From: Syntrophomonadaceae bacterium
Lineage (GTDB): Bacteria > Bacillota > Dethiobacteria > DTU022
Direction: 5' to 3'
Length of the DNA stretch: 6,962 bases
Assembly: GCA_003566935.1 (NCBI GenBank)
Contig: PXBM01000273.1
Location: forward strand, 1-6,962
Below are positions 1 to 5,583 of this stretch, piece by piece (within the stretch, counting starts at the first letter, position 1; each line of letters opens with the position of its first letter). The translations under genes were made by a program, and so were the position numbers. Below the pieces are notes generated by a model. It did no database searches, had not been told where the DNA came from, and was given only the letters and a program-made list of their open reading frames with translations.

Positions 1-602
1 ATATCTTTAATGGTAATTAACCCCTTAAGGTTAAAATCATTATCTACAATAGGCAGTTTTTCAATTTTGTGGCGGCGTAAAATTTCCTGGGCTTCCTGCA
101 GGGTTGTACCCTCGGGAGCAGTAACCAGCATTTCGTGAGTCATGGCTTCACCTATTGGCCGGGAATAATCTTCCTCAAAACGCAGGTCGCGGTTAGTAAT
201 AATACCGACCAGTTTCTCGCCGATTGTTACAGGCACACCGGAAATTCTGTAGCGCTCCATTAAAGCTGCGGCATCATTAAGAGTGTGGTCCGGAGTAAGC
301 CTGAAAGGATTGGTGATAACACCATGCTCGGAGCGCTTTACTTTATCTACCTCTTCTGCCTGTCTCTCGATCGTCATGTTGCGGTGAATTACGCCGATCC
401 CACCTTCACGGGCGATCGCGATGGCCATCCTGGCCTCTGTCACCGTATCCATACTGGCAGAAAGCAGGGGGGTATTAAGCTTAATATTTTTAGTTAAACG
501 GGTTGTTATTTCAACATCACGAGGCAATACTTGTGATCGGGCGGGCACCAATAAAACATCATCAAAGGTTAGTCCTTCAAATGAAAACCTGTCAGCCTTC
601 AA
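1..602 (-). CDS. guaB: IMP dehydrogenase, N-terminal part (cut by window edge)
   Basis: IMP dehydrogenase oxidises IMP to XMP with NAD+, the committed cytosolic step of GMP synthesis. The visible 200 codons match the family closely: LTFDDVLLVPARS at residues 11-23, SASMDTVTEARMAIAIA at 48-64 and GGIGVIHRNM at 67-76 belong to the start of the TIM barrel. GVITNPF near 94 opens the paired CBS (Bateman) domain, which includes ISGVPV, LVGIITNRDLRF and KIEKLPIVD and ends at LITIKD at the edge. The catalytic cysteine loop lies beyond the window. I chose the TTG at 600-602 because GGGAGGAG at 609-616 sits 6 nt upstream. An in-frame ATG at 618-620 would add six residues, but it lies upstream of that ribosome binding site. 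Nothing suggests damage. The identification rests on remembered family sequence and is very secure. Confidence 0.97.
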   Translation of the reverse strand, partial: MKADRFSFEGLTFDDVLLVPARSQVLPRDVEITTRLTKNIKLNTPLLSASMDTVTEARMAIAIAREGGIGVIHRNMTIERQAEEVDKVKRSEHGVITNPFRLTPDHTLNDAAALMERYRISGVPVTIGEKLVGIITNRDLRFEEDYSRPIGEAMTHEMLVTAPEGTTLQEAQEILRRHKIEKLPIVDNDFNLKGLITIKD

Positions 603-608
603 AATGCA

Positions 609-616
609 CTCCTCCC
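609..616 (-). promoter_or_regulatory. Ribosome binding site of guaB
   Basis: On the minus strand this reads GGGAGGAG, a strong Shine-Dalgarno match 6 nt before a TTG codon. It decides the guaB start: the only nearby in-frame ATG (618-620) is on the wrong side of it. Confidence 0.85.
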
Positions 617-643
617 GCATATATCGTGTAGTTAATTGCAGTA

Positions 644-672
644 ATCATAACAAACGGCCCTGACAGTGTCAA
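644..672 (-). promoter_or_regulatory. Sigma-A type promoter of guaB
   Basis: The minus strand has a perfect -35 TTGACA (667-672), a 17-nt spacer and a -10 TATGAT (644-649, one mismatch). Transcription should begin near 637, giving a leader of only about 35 nt before the TTG start, too short for a riboswitch. The -35 box is embedded in the palindrome TGACAgTGTCA (661-671, plus-strand reading), which could be an operator or a coincidence. Confidence 0.85.
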
Positions 673-880
673 CCTTAAAGAACCTGCAGCACGCATTGTT
701 TGAAACACTCCAGGCCTCGCTTTACCGACATTTCCATATCTGCGTTTTATGCTCGCTTCAGTTTTCTTTAGCAAGCCTTGCAGTTACTACATTAATTATA
801 AATGTGCCTTGAGGGTTAAATCGGCAGGATAACTGCGAATAAATAAAGAATTCAAATAGAAGTGTTAAAGAATTTCTGAA
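673..880. other. Intergenic region between divergent guaB and hydrolase genes
   Basis: Together with the guaB promoter and leader this forms a 292-nt gap between divergent genes. I find no convincing coding region. The hydrolase transcript must start here, but no clean -35/-10 pair stands out. The AT-rich stretch around 791-803 contains TATAAA without a good -35 at the right distance, and TTGAGG at 809-814 lacks a good -10. A short palindrome, GCAAG-C-CTTGC (771-781), is the only other structure seen. Confidence 0.5.
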
Positions 881-886
881 GGGAGG
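879..886 (+). promoter_or_regulatory. Ribosome binding site of the alpha/beta hydrolase gene
   Basis: AAGGGAGG lies 8 nt before the TTG at 895. It supports TTG as the initiation codon, since no ATG or GTG in the same frame is as well placed. Confidence 0.85.
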
Positions 887-894
887 CTGTTCAT

Positions 895-1650
895 TTGCCA
901 CATCTTGAAATAGACAACCACCGTTATTATTATGCCGGTGACTTCAATCGCGCAGGCACAACGTTAATATTCTGTCATGGATCAGGAGGACGCCATCACC
1001 ACTGGGTTTATCAACTTAAAGGCTTAAAGGAAGCTGCAAACCCGATCGCTGTAGATTTGCCCGGTCACGGTCGGTCAGAAGGCAAACCGTCTGATGATAT
1101 TGCCGTTTACAGGGACTGGATGCACCGTTTTCTTGAAAAAAGTGGATTGGGGCCGCCGATCATAGTAGGTCACTCCATGGGCGGAGCTATCGCCCTTGAT
1201 TATGCACTGCAACATCCTGATCACTACCTTGGCCTTGTACTTGTAGGTAGCGGGGGCAGGTTGCGGGTTCTGCCTGCTTTCCTGGAGGAACTGGAAAAAG
1301 GGACTGTCCCCGATGCATTATCGGAATACCTTTATGGACCGGCCGCTTCCAGGGAGCTGCTTGAAAAAGGCAGGAAAGAAGTAAAGGATACTGCCGCATC
1401 GATCTATTTTGCCGATCTGACTGCCTGCGATAAGTTTGATGTTATGGATAAGCTGCATCAGATCACTAAACCGGTATTAATGGTATGCGGCAGCGAGGAT
1501 CGGCTAACTCCAGTAAAATACAGCCGTTACCTGGAAGATAAACTCATCAACAGCCAGGTTACAGTAATCGACGGTGCAGGACATATGGTCATGCTGGAAG
1601 AGCCCGACCAGGTAAACCAGGCTATCACAAAATTCACAAAGCAGTTTTAA
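895..1650 (+). CDS. Alpha/beta hydrolase fold protein
   Basis: This is a complete 251-residue single-domain alpha/beta hydrolase of usual length, without a signal peptide, so probably cytosolic. FCHGSGG at 27-32 supplies the oxyanion-hole HG. DLPGHGRSEG at 54-63 is the loop common to this family. GHSMGG at 92-97 is the nucleophile elbow with Ser94. GSEDRLTP at 199-206 gives the acid, probably Asp202, and GAGHMVMLEEP at 227-237 gives His230. The triad is therefore intact and the protein should be an active serine hydrolase (esterase, lipase or C-C hydrolase type). The substrate cannot be read from sequence. The lid region, about 125-180, is charged and carries no diagnostic motif I know. It starts at TTG after AAGGGAGG and is followed 15 nt later by the DUF3786 gene, so the two are very likely one operon. 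Confidence 0.93.
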   Translation: MPHLEIDNHRYYYAGDFNRAGTTLIFCHGSGGRHHHWVYQLKGLKEAANPIAVDLPGHGRSEGKPSDDIAVYRDWMHRFLEKSGLGPPIIVGHSMGGAIALDYALQHPDHYLGLVLVGSGGRLRVLPAFLEELEKGTVPDALSEYLYGPAASRELLEKGRKEVKDTAASIYFADLTACDKFDVMDKLHQITKPVLMVCGSEDRLTPVKYSRYLEDKLINSQVTVIDGAGHMVMLEEPDQVNQAITKFTKQF

Positions 1651-1665
1651 GAGGAGGACAACACG

Positions 1666-2283
1666 ATGGAGAAAAAACGTAGCTTTTTTAACCTGGAGGA
1701 AACTTTAAAGCAAGCCGCCATGACATTCTCAGTTTTACCTCCTACCGAAATTGCTGTAAATGCAGGGGTTGAGCTAGGGGAAGACGGCAAAACATTAAAA
1801 GTGCCATTTATTGACCAGGTTTTTCTGGTCAAACATCCGGAAGGAAAGGTGAAAACTCCTGATGGAGAAGATGCGTCAATTTACCTGGCTATAATCATCC
1901 TCCATTACCTGGCAACTGCCGACGGCAAACCGCTAACAGGACGCTGGATTGCTTACCGTCACCTGCCGGGGGGAGATATTTACATTGATCCCTTCCAGAA
2001 AAGGGCTATTACACCCTTTTTAAAAACTTTCGGCGAACGCCCCGAGGATTTTAAAAAAGCCGCCGCTGCCCTGGGAGGATACAGTGCAGAAACCAGCGGT
2101 ATCAGCATGGTCATCCCGGTCATGCCACGGGTACCTATATGTTTTTCTATTTGGCCCGGCGATGATGAACTGTCCGCGTCAGCGAACATTTTATTTGATG
2201 AGGCAGCTGCTTCTTACCTGCCGACAGAAGATTATGCCCACCTACCGGCAATTGTAAATGGCGCAATGAAGGGGAAACTCTAA
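1666..2283 (+). CDS. DUF3786 domain protein
   Basis: This is a 205-residue protein that I recognise as DUF3786, a family without an established function. Typical segments are WIAYRHLPGGDIY at 94-106 followed by DPF, the stretch MPRVPICFSIWPGDDELSAS at 153-172, and LFDEAAASYLPTED at 176-189. There is no signal peptide, membrane segment or cysteine cluster, so it is probably a soluble cytosolic protein. The ATG follows GAGGAGG (1651-1657) by 8 nt, and the upstream hydrolase stop is 15 nt away, so translation from one mRNA is expected. From memory, relatives occur in anaerobes and sometimes lie near corrinoid or C1 genes, but nothing of that kind is seen here. The 3' end faces recR with only 10 nt between stops and no visible terminator hairpin. 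Confidence 0.85.
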   Translation: MEKKRSFFNLEETLKQAAMTFSVLPPTEIAVNAGVELGEDGKTLKVPFIDQVFLVKHPEGKVKTPDGEDASIYLAIIILHYLATADGKPLTGRWIAYRHLPGGDIYIDPFQKRAITPFLKTFGERPEDFKKAAAALGGYSAETSGISMVIPVMPRVPICFSIWPGDDELSASANILFDEAAASYLPTEDYAHLPAIVNGAMKGKL

Positions 2284-2293
2284 ACTCTCATCT

Positions 2294-2890
2294 TTATATT
2301 TCCCTGCGACCATCCAGGGCACGGCTTAAAGTGAGATCGTCGGCATATTCAATATCGCCGCCGACGGGAAGGCCGAAAGCAATGCGCGTAACCCTGATTC
2401 CCAGGGGCTGAAGCAGCCTGGCTAGGTAGCCGGCTGTAGCATCCCCTTCTACATTAGGGTTTGTTGCAATTATAACTTCCGTAACTCCTTTTTCTTTAAT
2501 TCTTTCTACAAGGCGATCCAGCTTTAATTCTTCGGGGCCAATCCCATCAAGCGGCGAAAGAGCACCGTGTAAAACATGGTAAAGGCCGCGGTATTGTCCG
2601 GTCCTTTCCAACACAAGAACATCCCGCGGTTCCTGGACAACACAAATCAGGCCCTGATCGCGTCTTGTATCACTGCAGTATGTACAAAGCTCACCTTCCG
2701 CCAGGCTTCCACAGGTAGAGCAAAAACCCAGTTTGTCCTTGGCCTCGACCATAGCCCGGGCAATAGCCACAACATCTTCCCGTGAACAACCCAGCAGATA
2801 AAAAGCAATTCTCTGGGCTGATTTCTGACCAATCCCGGGAAAACGGGTCAAAGCATCAACCAGCTTCTTCAAATAAGCAGGATAAGCCAT
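2294..2890 (-). CDS. recR: Recombination mediator protein RecR
   Basis: RecR works with RecO and RecF to load RecA onto single-stranded gaps coated by SSB. At 198 residues it has the standard length. Domains in order: a helix-hairpin-helix (LTRFPGIGQKSAQRIAFYLL, 14-33); a C4 zinc finger with Cys57, Cys60, Cys69 and Cys72; a Toprim domain from about 80, including VVQEPRDV (84-91, Glu87) and ATNPNVEGDAT (142-152); and the C-terminal segment TRIAFGLPVGGDIEYADD (168-185). All key residues are present. The ATG is 3 nt after the ybaB stop and has no strong ribosome binding site of its own, so translational coupling to ybaB is likely. It is the last gene of the dnaX unit and converges with the DUF3786 gene. 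Confidence 0.98.
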   Translation of the reverse strand: MAYPAYLKKLVDALTRFPGIGQKSAQRIAFYLLGCSREDVVAIARAMVEAKDKLGFCSTCGSLAEGELCTYCSDTRRDQGLICVVQEPRDVLVLERTGQYRGLYHVLHGALSPLDGIGPEELKLDRLVERIKEKGVTEVIIATNPNVEGDATAGYLARLLQPLGIRVTRIAFGLPVGGDIEYADDLTLSRALDGRREI

Positions 2891-2893
2891 AAT

Positions 2894-3214
2894 TTAAAAC
2901 ATTCCCGGGGGCAGGTTCATCCCACCGGTAAGTTTTTGCATTTCCGAGGAAACCATTTCATCAACCCGGTTAAATGCTTCATTGACAGCTGCAATAATCA
3001 TATCTTCAAGCATCTCGCGGTTATCAGGATCTATTGCTTCAGGGTCAATTTGCAGTGACACCAGTTGCTTCTGTCCATTGGCAGTAACCCTGACCGCCCC
3101 TCCTCCGCTTGAACTATCAACCGTTCTCTGGGCGAGATCTTCCTGCAGGCGGCTCATTTCAGCCTGGGCTTTTTGCAGCTGCTTCATCATTTTTGACATT
3201 CCTCCGTTAGGCAT
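2894..3214 (-). CDS. ybaB: YbaB/EbfC family nucleoid-associated protein
   Basis: This is a small DNA-binding protein of 106 residues, the normal size for the family; relatives form dimers that bind DNA and associate with the nucleoid. The N-terminal helix MMKQLQKAQAEMSRLQEDLA (9-28) is the dimer-forming coiled region. It is followed by the conserved core VRVTANGQKQLVSLQIDPEA (41-60) and the helix EDMIIAAVNEAFNRV. The C-terminus is rich in Gly, Met and Pro (GGMNLPPGMF), as in many homologues. The ATG at 3212-3214 has AGGAGG (3222-3227) 7 nt upstream. The internal Met6 has GGAGG only 1 nt away and is a poorer choice. The gene begins 14 nt after dnaX and ends 3 nt before recR, the usual dnaX-ybaB-recR arrangement. 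Confidence 0.95.
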   Translation of the reverse strand: MPNGGMSKMMKQLQKAQAEMSRLQEDLAQRTVDSSSGGGAVRVTANGQKQLVSLQIDPEAIDPDNREMLEDMIIAAVNEAFNRVDEMVSSEMQKLTGGMNLPPGMF

Positions 3215-3228
3215 TGGCTAACCTCCTC

Positions 3229-5049
3229 TCAGTCTGTATCGATCAATTTGCCACCAAAAAGCTCCATTGCCTCTTCTGCTTTTGGTGTTTTTTTCTTGTT
3301 TGAGCCTGTTTGCTCTTCGGAAGCAGAAGGCAATCCATCTGATTCTTTCTGTTCAGCCGGCTCCGGTTGCTCCGCAGTAAATTGTTCGGGTTCATCTTTT
3401 CTTTGAGTATCCTCAACCGCTTCAGTCTTTAAATGCTGTGCTTTGTCTTCAGGTAATTTTTCTTCCTCATCCTGTTTATCGACCACTTCCGCCTTGATAG
3501 AGATTTGATCTCCGCAAAAGGCAGAAAGAATTGTTTCAACTATCTTCCTGTGACTGTCTTCCATAATTCTGATCTGATGAATAGCATATTCCCTGCTGTA
3601 TTGCAACTTTACCATATGCCCGCTGCATTCAACCAGGCGGGCCGGATCCAGCCAGGCAGCGGTACTTTTTTGCCTTCTTTTCACTTCCTCCAGAAGCCGG
3701 GGCCAGGCGTCCTTAAGTTTAGCAGTACGATCTTCTGCGGGGACAGTTTCACCACTTTCATCTGCCGCAGCTTCATTGCCGGCTGATACATCTTCCGGCT
3801 TAACCTTTTTCTCTGCATCTAAAACTTTTTCAGACTCTCTTCTGGTATCAGGTTTACCCGCAGTTTCAACTGGAGAGGCAGCTGTTTCCTGCTTTCCGTC
3901 CTGCGTTACGGCAGGCTCAGCAGCTGCCGTAGAATACAACACTGATGCCGGCTTGACCCGCCCGTGTATCAGGCGAACCAGGCGGATAAAACCAACTTCC
4001 AGGATATAGCGGGGGAAGTGCGCATGGCGTAATTCAGAGCTGACTTCATGTAACAATTCAACCACATCAAGCAGCAAATTACTTTCAATCTTACCGTGAT
4101 AGCGGGAGACAAGCTCTTCAAAGCCATGCATTTTGTTGGCTGACTGCCCGCTTCTACTGCTTTCTGAAAGCAGCAGACGGGTAAAAACAAAAGTTAAGTC
4201 ACGCATGAAAAGGTTCAAATCCCGACCGCTGAAAACTACTTCCTCCAGGGTCGACAACCCCAGATCCAAATTGTTTTCAACTGCTGCTTTAACCATACTT
4301 TCAATGGTGTCCACCATGGTAGCGCCGGTAACAATCCGAACCTGCGCTGCGTTAATCTTTTCTTCCCCATAAGCGGAACACTGCTCTAATATACCCAGCG
4401 CATCTCGCAGCGATCCATCGGCCAACCTGGCTATTAAGGTGACGGCCTCTTCATCTGCCTGCCATTCCTCTTTCTTAATAATATCTAGTAACCGCTGCCT
4501 GATCTGTTCTACCGTGAGCAGGTGAAAGTCAAAACGCTGACAACGTGAAACAATAGTCGAGGGCAGGCGGGAAGGATCGGTCGTAGCTAAAATAAACACC
4601 ACATTTTGCGGAGGTTCTTCGAGAGTTTTTAAAAAAGCATTGCCCGCTTCAGGGGTAAGCATATGCGCTTCGTCAATTATATATACCTTGTAGCGGCTTT
4701 CACCGCTGGCGAAGCGGCTTCTTTCCCTAAGTTCGCGAATTTCATCAATTCCACGGTTTGAAGCCGCATCCATTTCGATGACATCAATAGAAGATCCGGC
4801 AGAAATATTTTTACAGGGAACACATTTTCCGCAGGGTTCTGCAACAGGATAATGTTCGCAATTCATGGACCGGGCTAATATTTTTGCTGCTGTTGTTTTA
4901 CCAGTTCCCCTGGGGCCACAAAAAAGGTAAGCATGGGCTAGCCGCCCGCTGCAAAGAGCATTGCTCAGTGTACGGGTAATATGTTCCTGCCCTGTCATGT
5001 CTGCAAAGGTAAGGGGCCGGCGGCGGCGATAAAGACTCAGGTAAGCCAC
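3229..5049 (-). CDS. dnaX: DNA polymerase III subunit gamma/tau
   Basis: DnaX is the ATPase of the clamp loader, which opens the beta clamp and places it on primed DNA. The protein has 606 residues. The AAA+ core shows Walker A GPRGTGKT (45-52), zinc-binding Cys64, Cys73, Cys76 and Cys79, Walker B with DEAH (126-129), sensor 1 ATTD (155-158), the SRC motif with Arg169 as arginine finger (168-170), and sensor 2 GSLRDAL (212-218). The collar domain follows to about 365. Two acidic, low-complexity stretches (about 375-440 and 522-590) flank a folded C-terminal module near 446-520. The protein ends in AMELFGGKLI, which resembles the tail of other Bacillota DnaX proteins as I recall them. The start is GTG, with AGAGGTG 10 nt upstream. 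No convincing programmed frameshift site for a short gamma form is seen. Transcription probably comes from the tRNA-Ser promoter through the SRP RNA. Confidence 0.97.
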   Translation of the reverse strand: MAYLSLYRRRRPLTFADMTGQEHITRTLSNALCSGRLAHAYLFCGPRGTGKTTAAKILARSMNCEHYPVAEPCGKCVPCKNISAGSSIDVIEMDAASNRGIDEIRELRERSRFASGESRYKVYIIDEAHMLTPEAGNAFLKTLEEPPQNVVFILATTDPSRLPSTIVSRCQRFDFHLLTVEQIRQRLLDIIKKEEWQADEEAVTLIARLADGSLRDALGILEQCSAYGEEKINAAQVRIVTGATMVDTIESMVKAAVENNLDLGLSTLEEVVFSGRDLNLFMRDLTFVFTRLLLSESSRSGQSANKMHGFEELVSRYHGKIESNLLLDVVELLHEVSSELRHAHFPRYILEVGFIRLVRLIHGRVKPASVLYSTAAAEPAVTQDGKQETAASPVETAGKPDTRRESEKVLDAEKKVKPEDVSAGNEAAADESGETVPAEDRTAKLKDAWPRLLEEVKRRQKSTAAWLDPARLVECSGHMVKLQYSREYAIHQIRIMEDSHRKIVETILSAFCGDQISIKAEVVDKQDEEEKLPEDKAQHLKTEAVEDTQRKDEPEQFTAEQPEPAEQKESDGLPSASEEQTGSNKKKTPKAEEAMELFGGKLIDTD

Positions 5050-5068
5050 GTATTCTATACACCTCTTA

Positions 5069-5122
5069 TTATTCCCCAGTTATAGCTGCAATAGTATCAA
5101 GAACCTTGATTGCTTCCGCCAT
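5069..5122 (-). CDS. Possible 17-codon ORF between SRP RNA and dnaX (doubtful)
   Basis: An ATG-to-TAA frame encodes MAEAIKVLDTIAAITGE, which reads like a small amphipathic helix. It lies between the SRP RNA end and dnaX, ending 19 nt before the dnaX start and in a different frame from it. There is no Shine-Dalgarno sequence before its ATG; the upstream bases are UUUUAAAA. Its ATG lies within the downstream arm of the 13-bp inverted repeat, which may itself explain the sequence. It may be a leader peptide, but more probably it is chance. Confidence 0.2.
   Translation of the reverse strand: MAEAIKVLDTIAAITGE
5096..5110 (-). repeat. Perfect 6-3-6 inverted repeat upstream of dnaX
   Basis: ATCAAG-aac-CTTGAT can form a small hairpin in the leader between the SRP RNA and dnaX. 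No U-run follows on the minus strand, so it is not an intrinsic terminator. It could be an RNA stability element, a protein site or chance. Confidence 0.5.
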
Positions 5123-5423
5123 TTTTAAAATTAAAGGCCGTGCACCTGCCTTTGACCGTCACTTCCAGGCGCTAACCAGGCAGTTAGCTCTGTCCCGGCG
5201 CTCCCGTGGCACCCGCAATAACTCACTTACCGCTGCTTCCTTCCGGACCTGACGGGGTTCATGAGCTTGCGCCGCACGGGACCGGGCCTTCAACACCACT
5301 TACCTGGTGCTGGCCCCAAAAGTGCGCGGCCGGGGGCAGGAATTAAACCCCGCTATAGCGGATTGCGGGTTCAGGGCACCGCTACCTCCCCGTCTAGCAC
5401 GACCAAACCATAAAAATGGCGGA
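5115..5423 (-). repeat. 13-bp inverted repeat bracketing the SRP RNA (arms 5115-5127 and 5411-5423)
   Basis: The plus-strand arm TAAAAATGGCGGA (5411-5423) is perfectly complementary to TCCGCCATTTTTA (5115-5127). In the minus-strand transcript, UCCGCCAUUUUUA (the last acceptor-stem bases, discriminator and CCA of tRNA-Ser plus the linker) can pair with UAAAAAUGGCGGA just after the SRP RNA. This would close a stem around the whole SRP RNA, stacked over a short internal loop on its terminal helix (5397-5404 with 5136-5143). B. subtilis scRNA is known to be matured from a longer precursor by RNase III, so a processing stem is a plausible role. That role is inferred; the pairing itself is seen directly. 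Confidence 0.8.
5136..5404 (-). ncRNA. ffs: Signal recognition particle RNA, long Gram-positive type
   Basis: This RNA pairs with Ffh to deliver nascent membrane and secreted proteins to the translocon. The diagnostic S-domain hairpin is at 5232-5253 on the minus strand, reading GUCAGGUCC, tetraloop GGAA (5241-5244), then GGAAGCAGC. The 5' part carries an Alu domain of the long bacterial class, with GGGGAGGUAGCGGUGCCCU and ACCCGCAAUCCGCUAUAGCG. The ends are set by the terminal helix GGUCGUGC (5397-5404) with GCACGGCC (5136-5143), one G-U pair, giving about 269 nt, close to B. subtilis scRNA (about 271 nt). UUUAAUUUU follows the 3' end and may aid partial termination. The gene starts 12 nt after tRNA-Ser. 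Exact ends are inferred from the pairing and could differ by a few bases. Confidence 0.95.
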
Positions 5424-5512
5424 GAGAGAGGGATTCGAACCCTCGAGACAGGGTTTTGCCCCATCTACTCGCTTTCCAGGCGAGCGCCTTCGACCAACTC
5501 AGCCATCTCTCC
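5417..5512 (-). tRNA. tRNA-Ser (anticodon GGA)
   Basis: This is a class II tRNA of 93 nt plus an encoded CCA (5417-5419). The acceptor stem is GGAGAGA (5506-5512) with UCTCTCC-type partner TCTCTCC (5421-5427), with discriminator G at 5420. The anticodon stem CTCGC/GCGAG encloses loop CTGGAAA; anticodon GGA at 5475-5477 reads UCC and UCU. The long variable arm (GGGGCAAAACCC) is typical of serine tRNAs, and the T arm is GAGGG-TTCGAAT-CCCTC. The promoter lies 32 nt upstream, and the SRP RNA follows after 12 nt, so both RNAs probably come from one precursor. The CCA end also forms part of the inverted repeat around the SRP RNA. Confidence 0.98.
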
Positions 5513-5544
5513 ACGTAAACTTATCTAGATTATCTTGCGGAGAT

Positions 5545-5573
5545 ATTATACAATGAAAGCTATTCATTTTCAA
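5545..5573 (-). promoter_or_regulatory. Sigma-A type promoter of the tRNA-Ser / SRP RNA / dnaX unit
   Basis: The minus strand shows -35 TTGAAA (5568-5573), a 17-nt spacer and a perfect -10 TATAAT (5545-5550). The expected start is near 5538, giving a leader of about 25 nt before the tRNA. It is immediately downstream of the flavodoxin-family gene stop. The spacer contains the 6-5-6 inverted repeat AATGAA/TTCATT (5552-5568). No other good promoter was seen before dnaX, so it may also supply dnaX-ybaB-recR. Confidence 0.88.
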
Positions 5574-5583
5574 CCATTCTGGC

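Noticed and set aside
285..663. Plus-strand frames opposite guaB
   Set aside because: They are antisense to a strongly conserved IMP dehydrogenase sequence and look like shadow frames.
592..774. 60-codon minus-strand frame overlapping the guaB start
   Set aside because: It covers the guaB promoter, leader and first codons, has no supporting ribosome binding site and resembles no protein I know.
2284..2293. Possible bidirectional terminator between the DUF3786 and recR stops
   Set aside because: The 10-nt gap and adjacent coding ends show no GC-rich hairpin with a U-run on either strand.
4627..4636. Slippery-looking T TTT TTA AAA in dnaX (codons 138-141), candidate programmed -1 frameshift
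   Set aside because: It falls in the conserved AFLKTLEEP segment of the ATPase domain, so the protein sequence explains it. A -1 shift would stop about 31 codons later and give a broken clamp loader subunit rather than a gamma form.
5307..5528. 73-codon plus-strand frame across tRNA-Ser and SRP RNA
   Set aside because: It reads the reverse complement of two well-identified RNA genes. Such antisense frames (GGERGIRTLETGF) are a familiar false annotation over tRNA-Ser genes.
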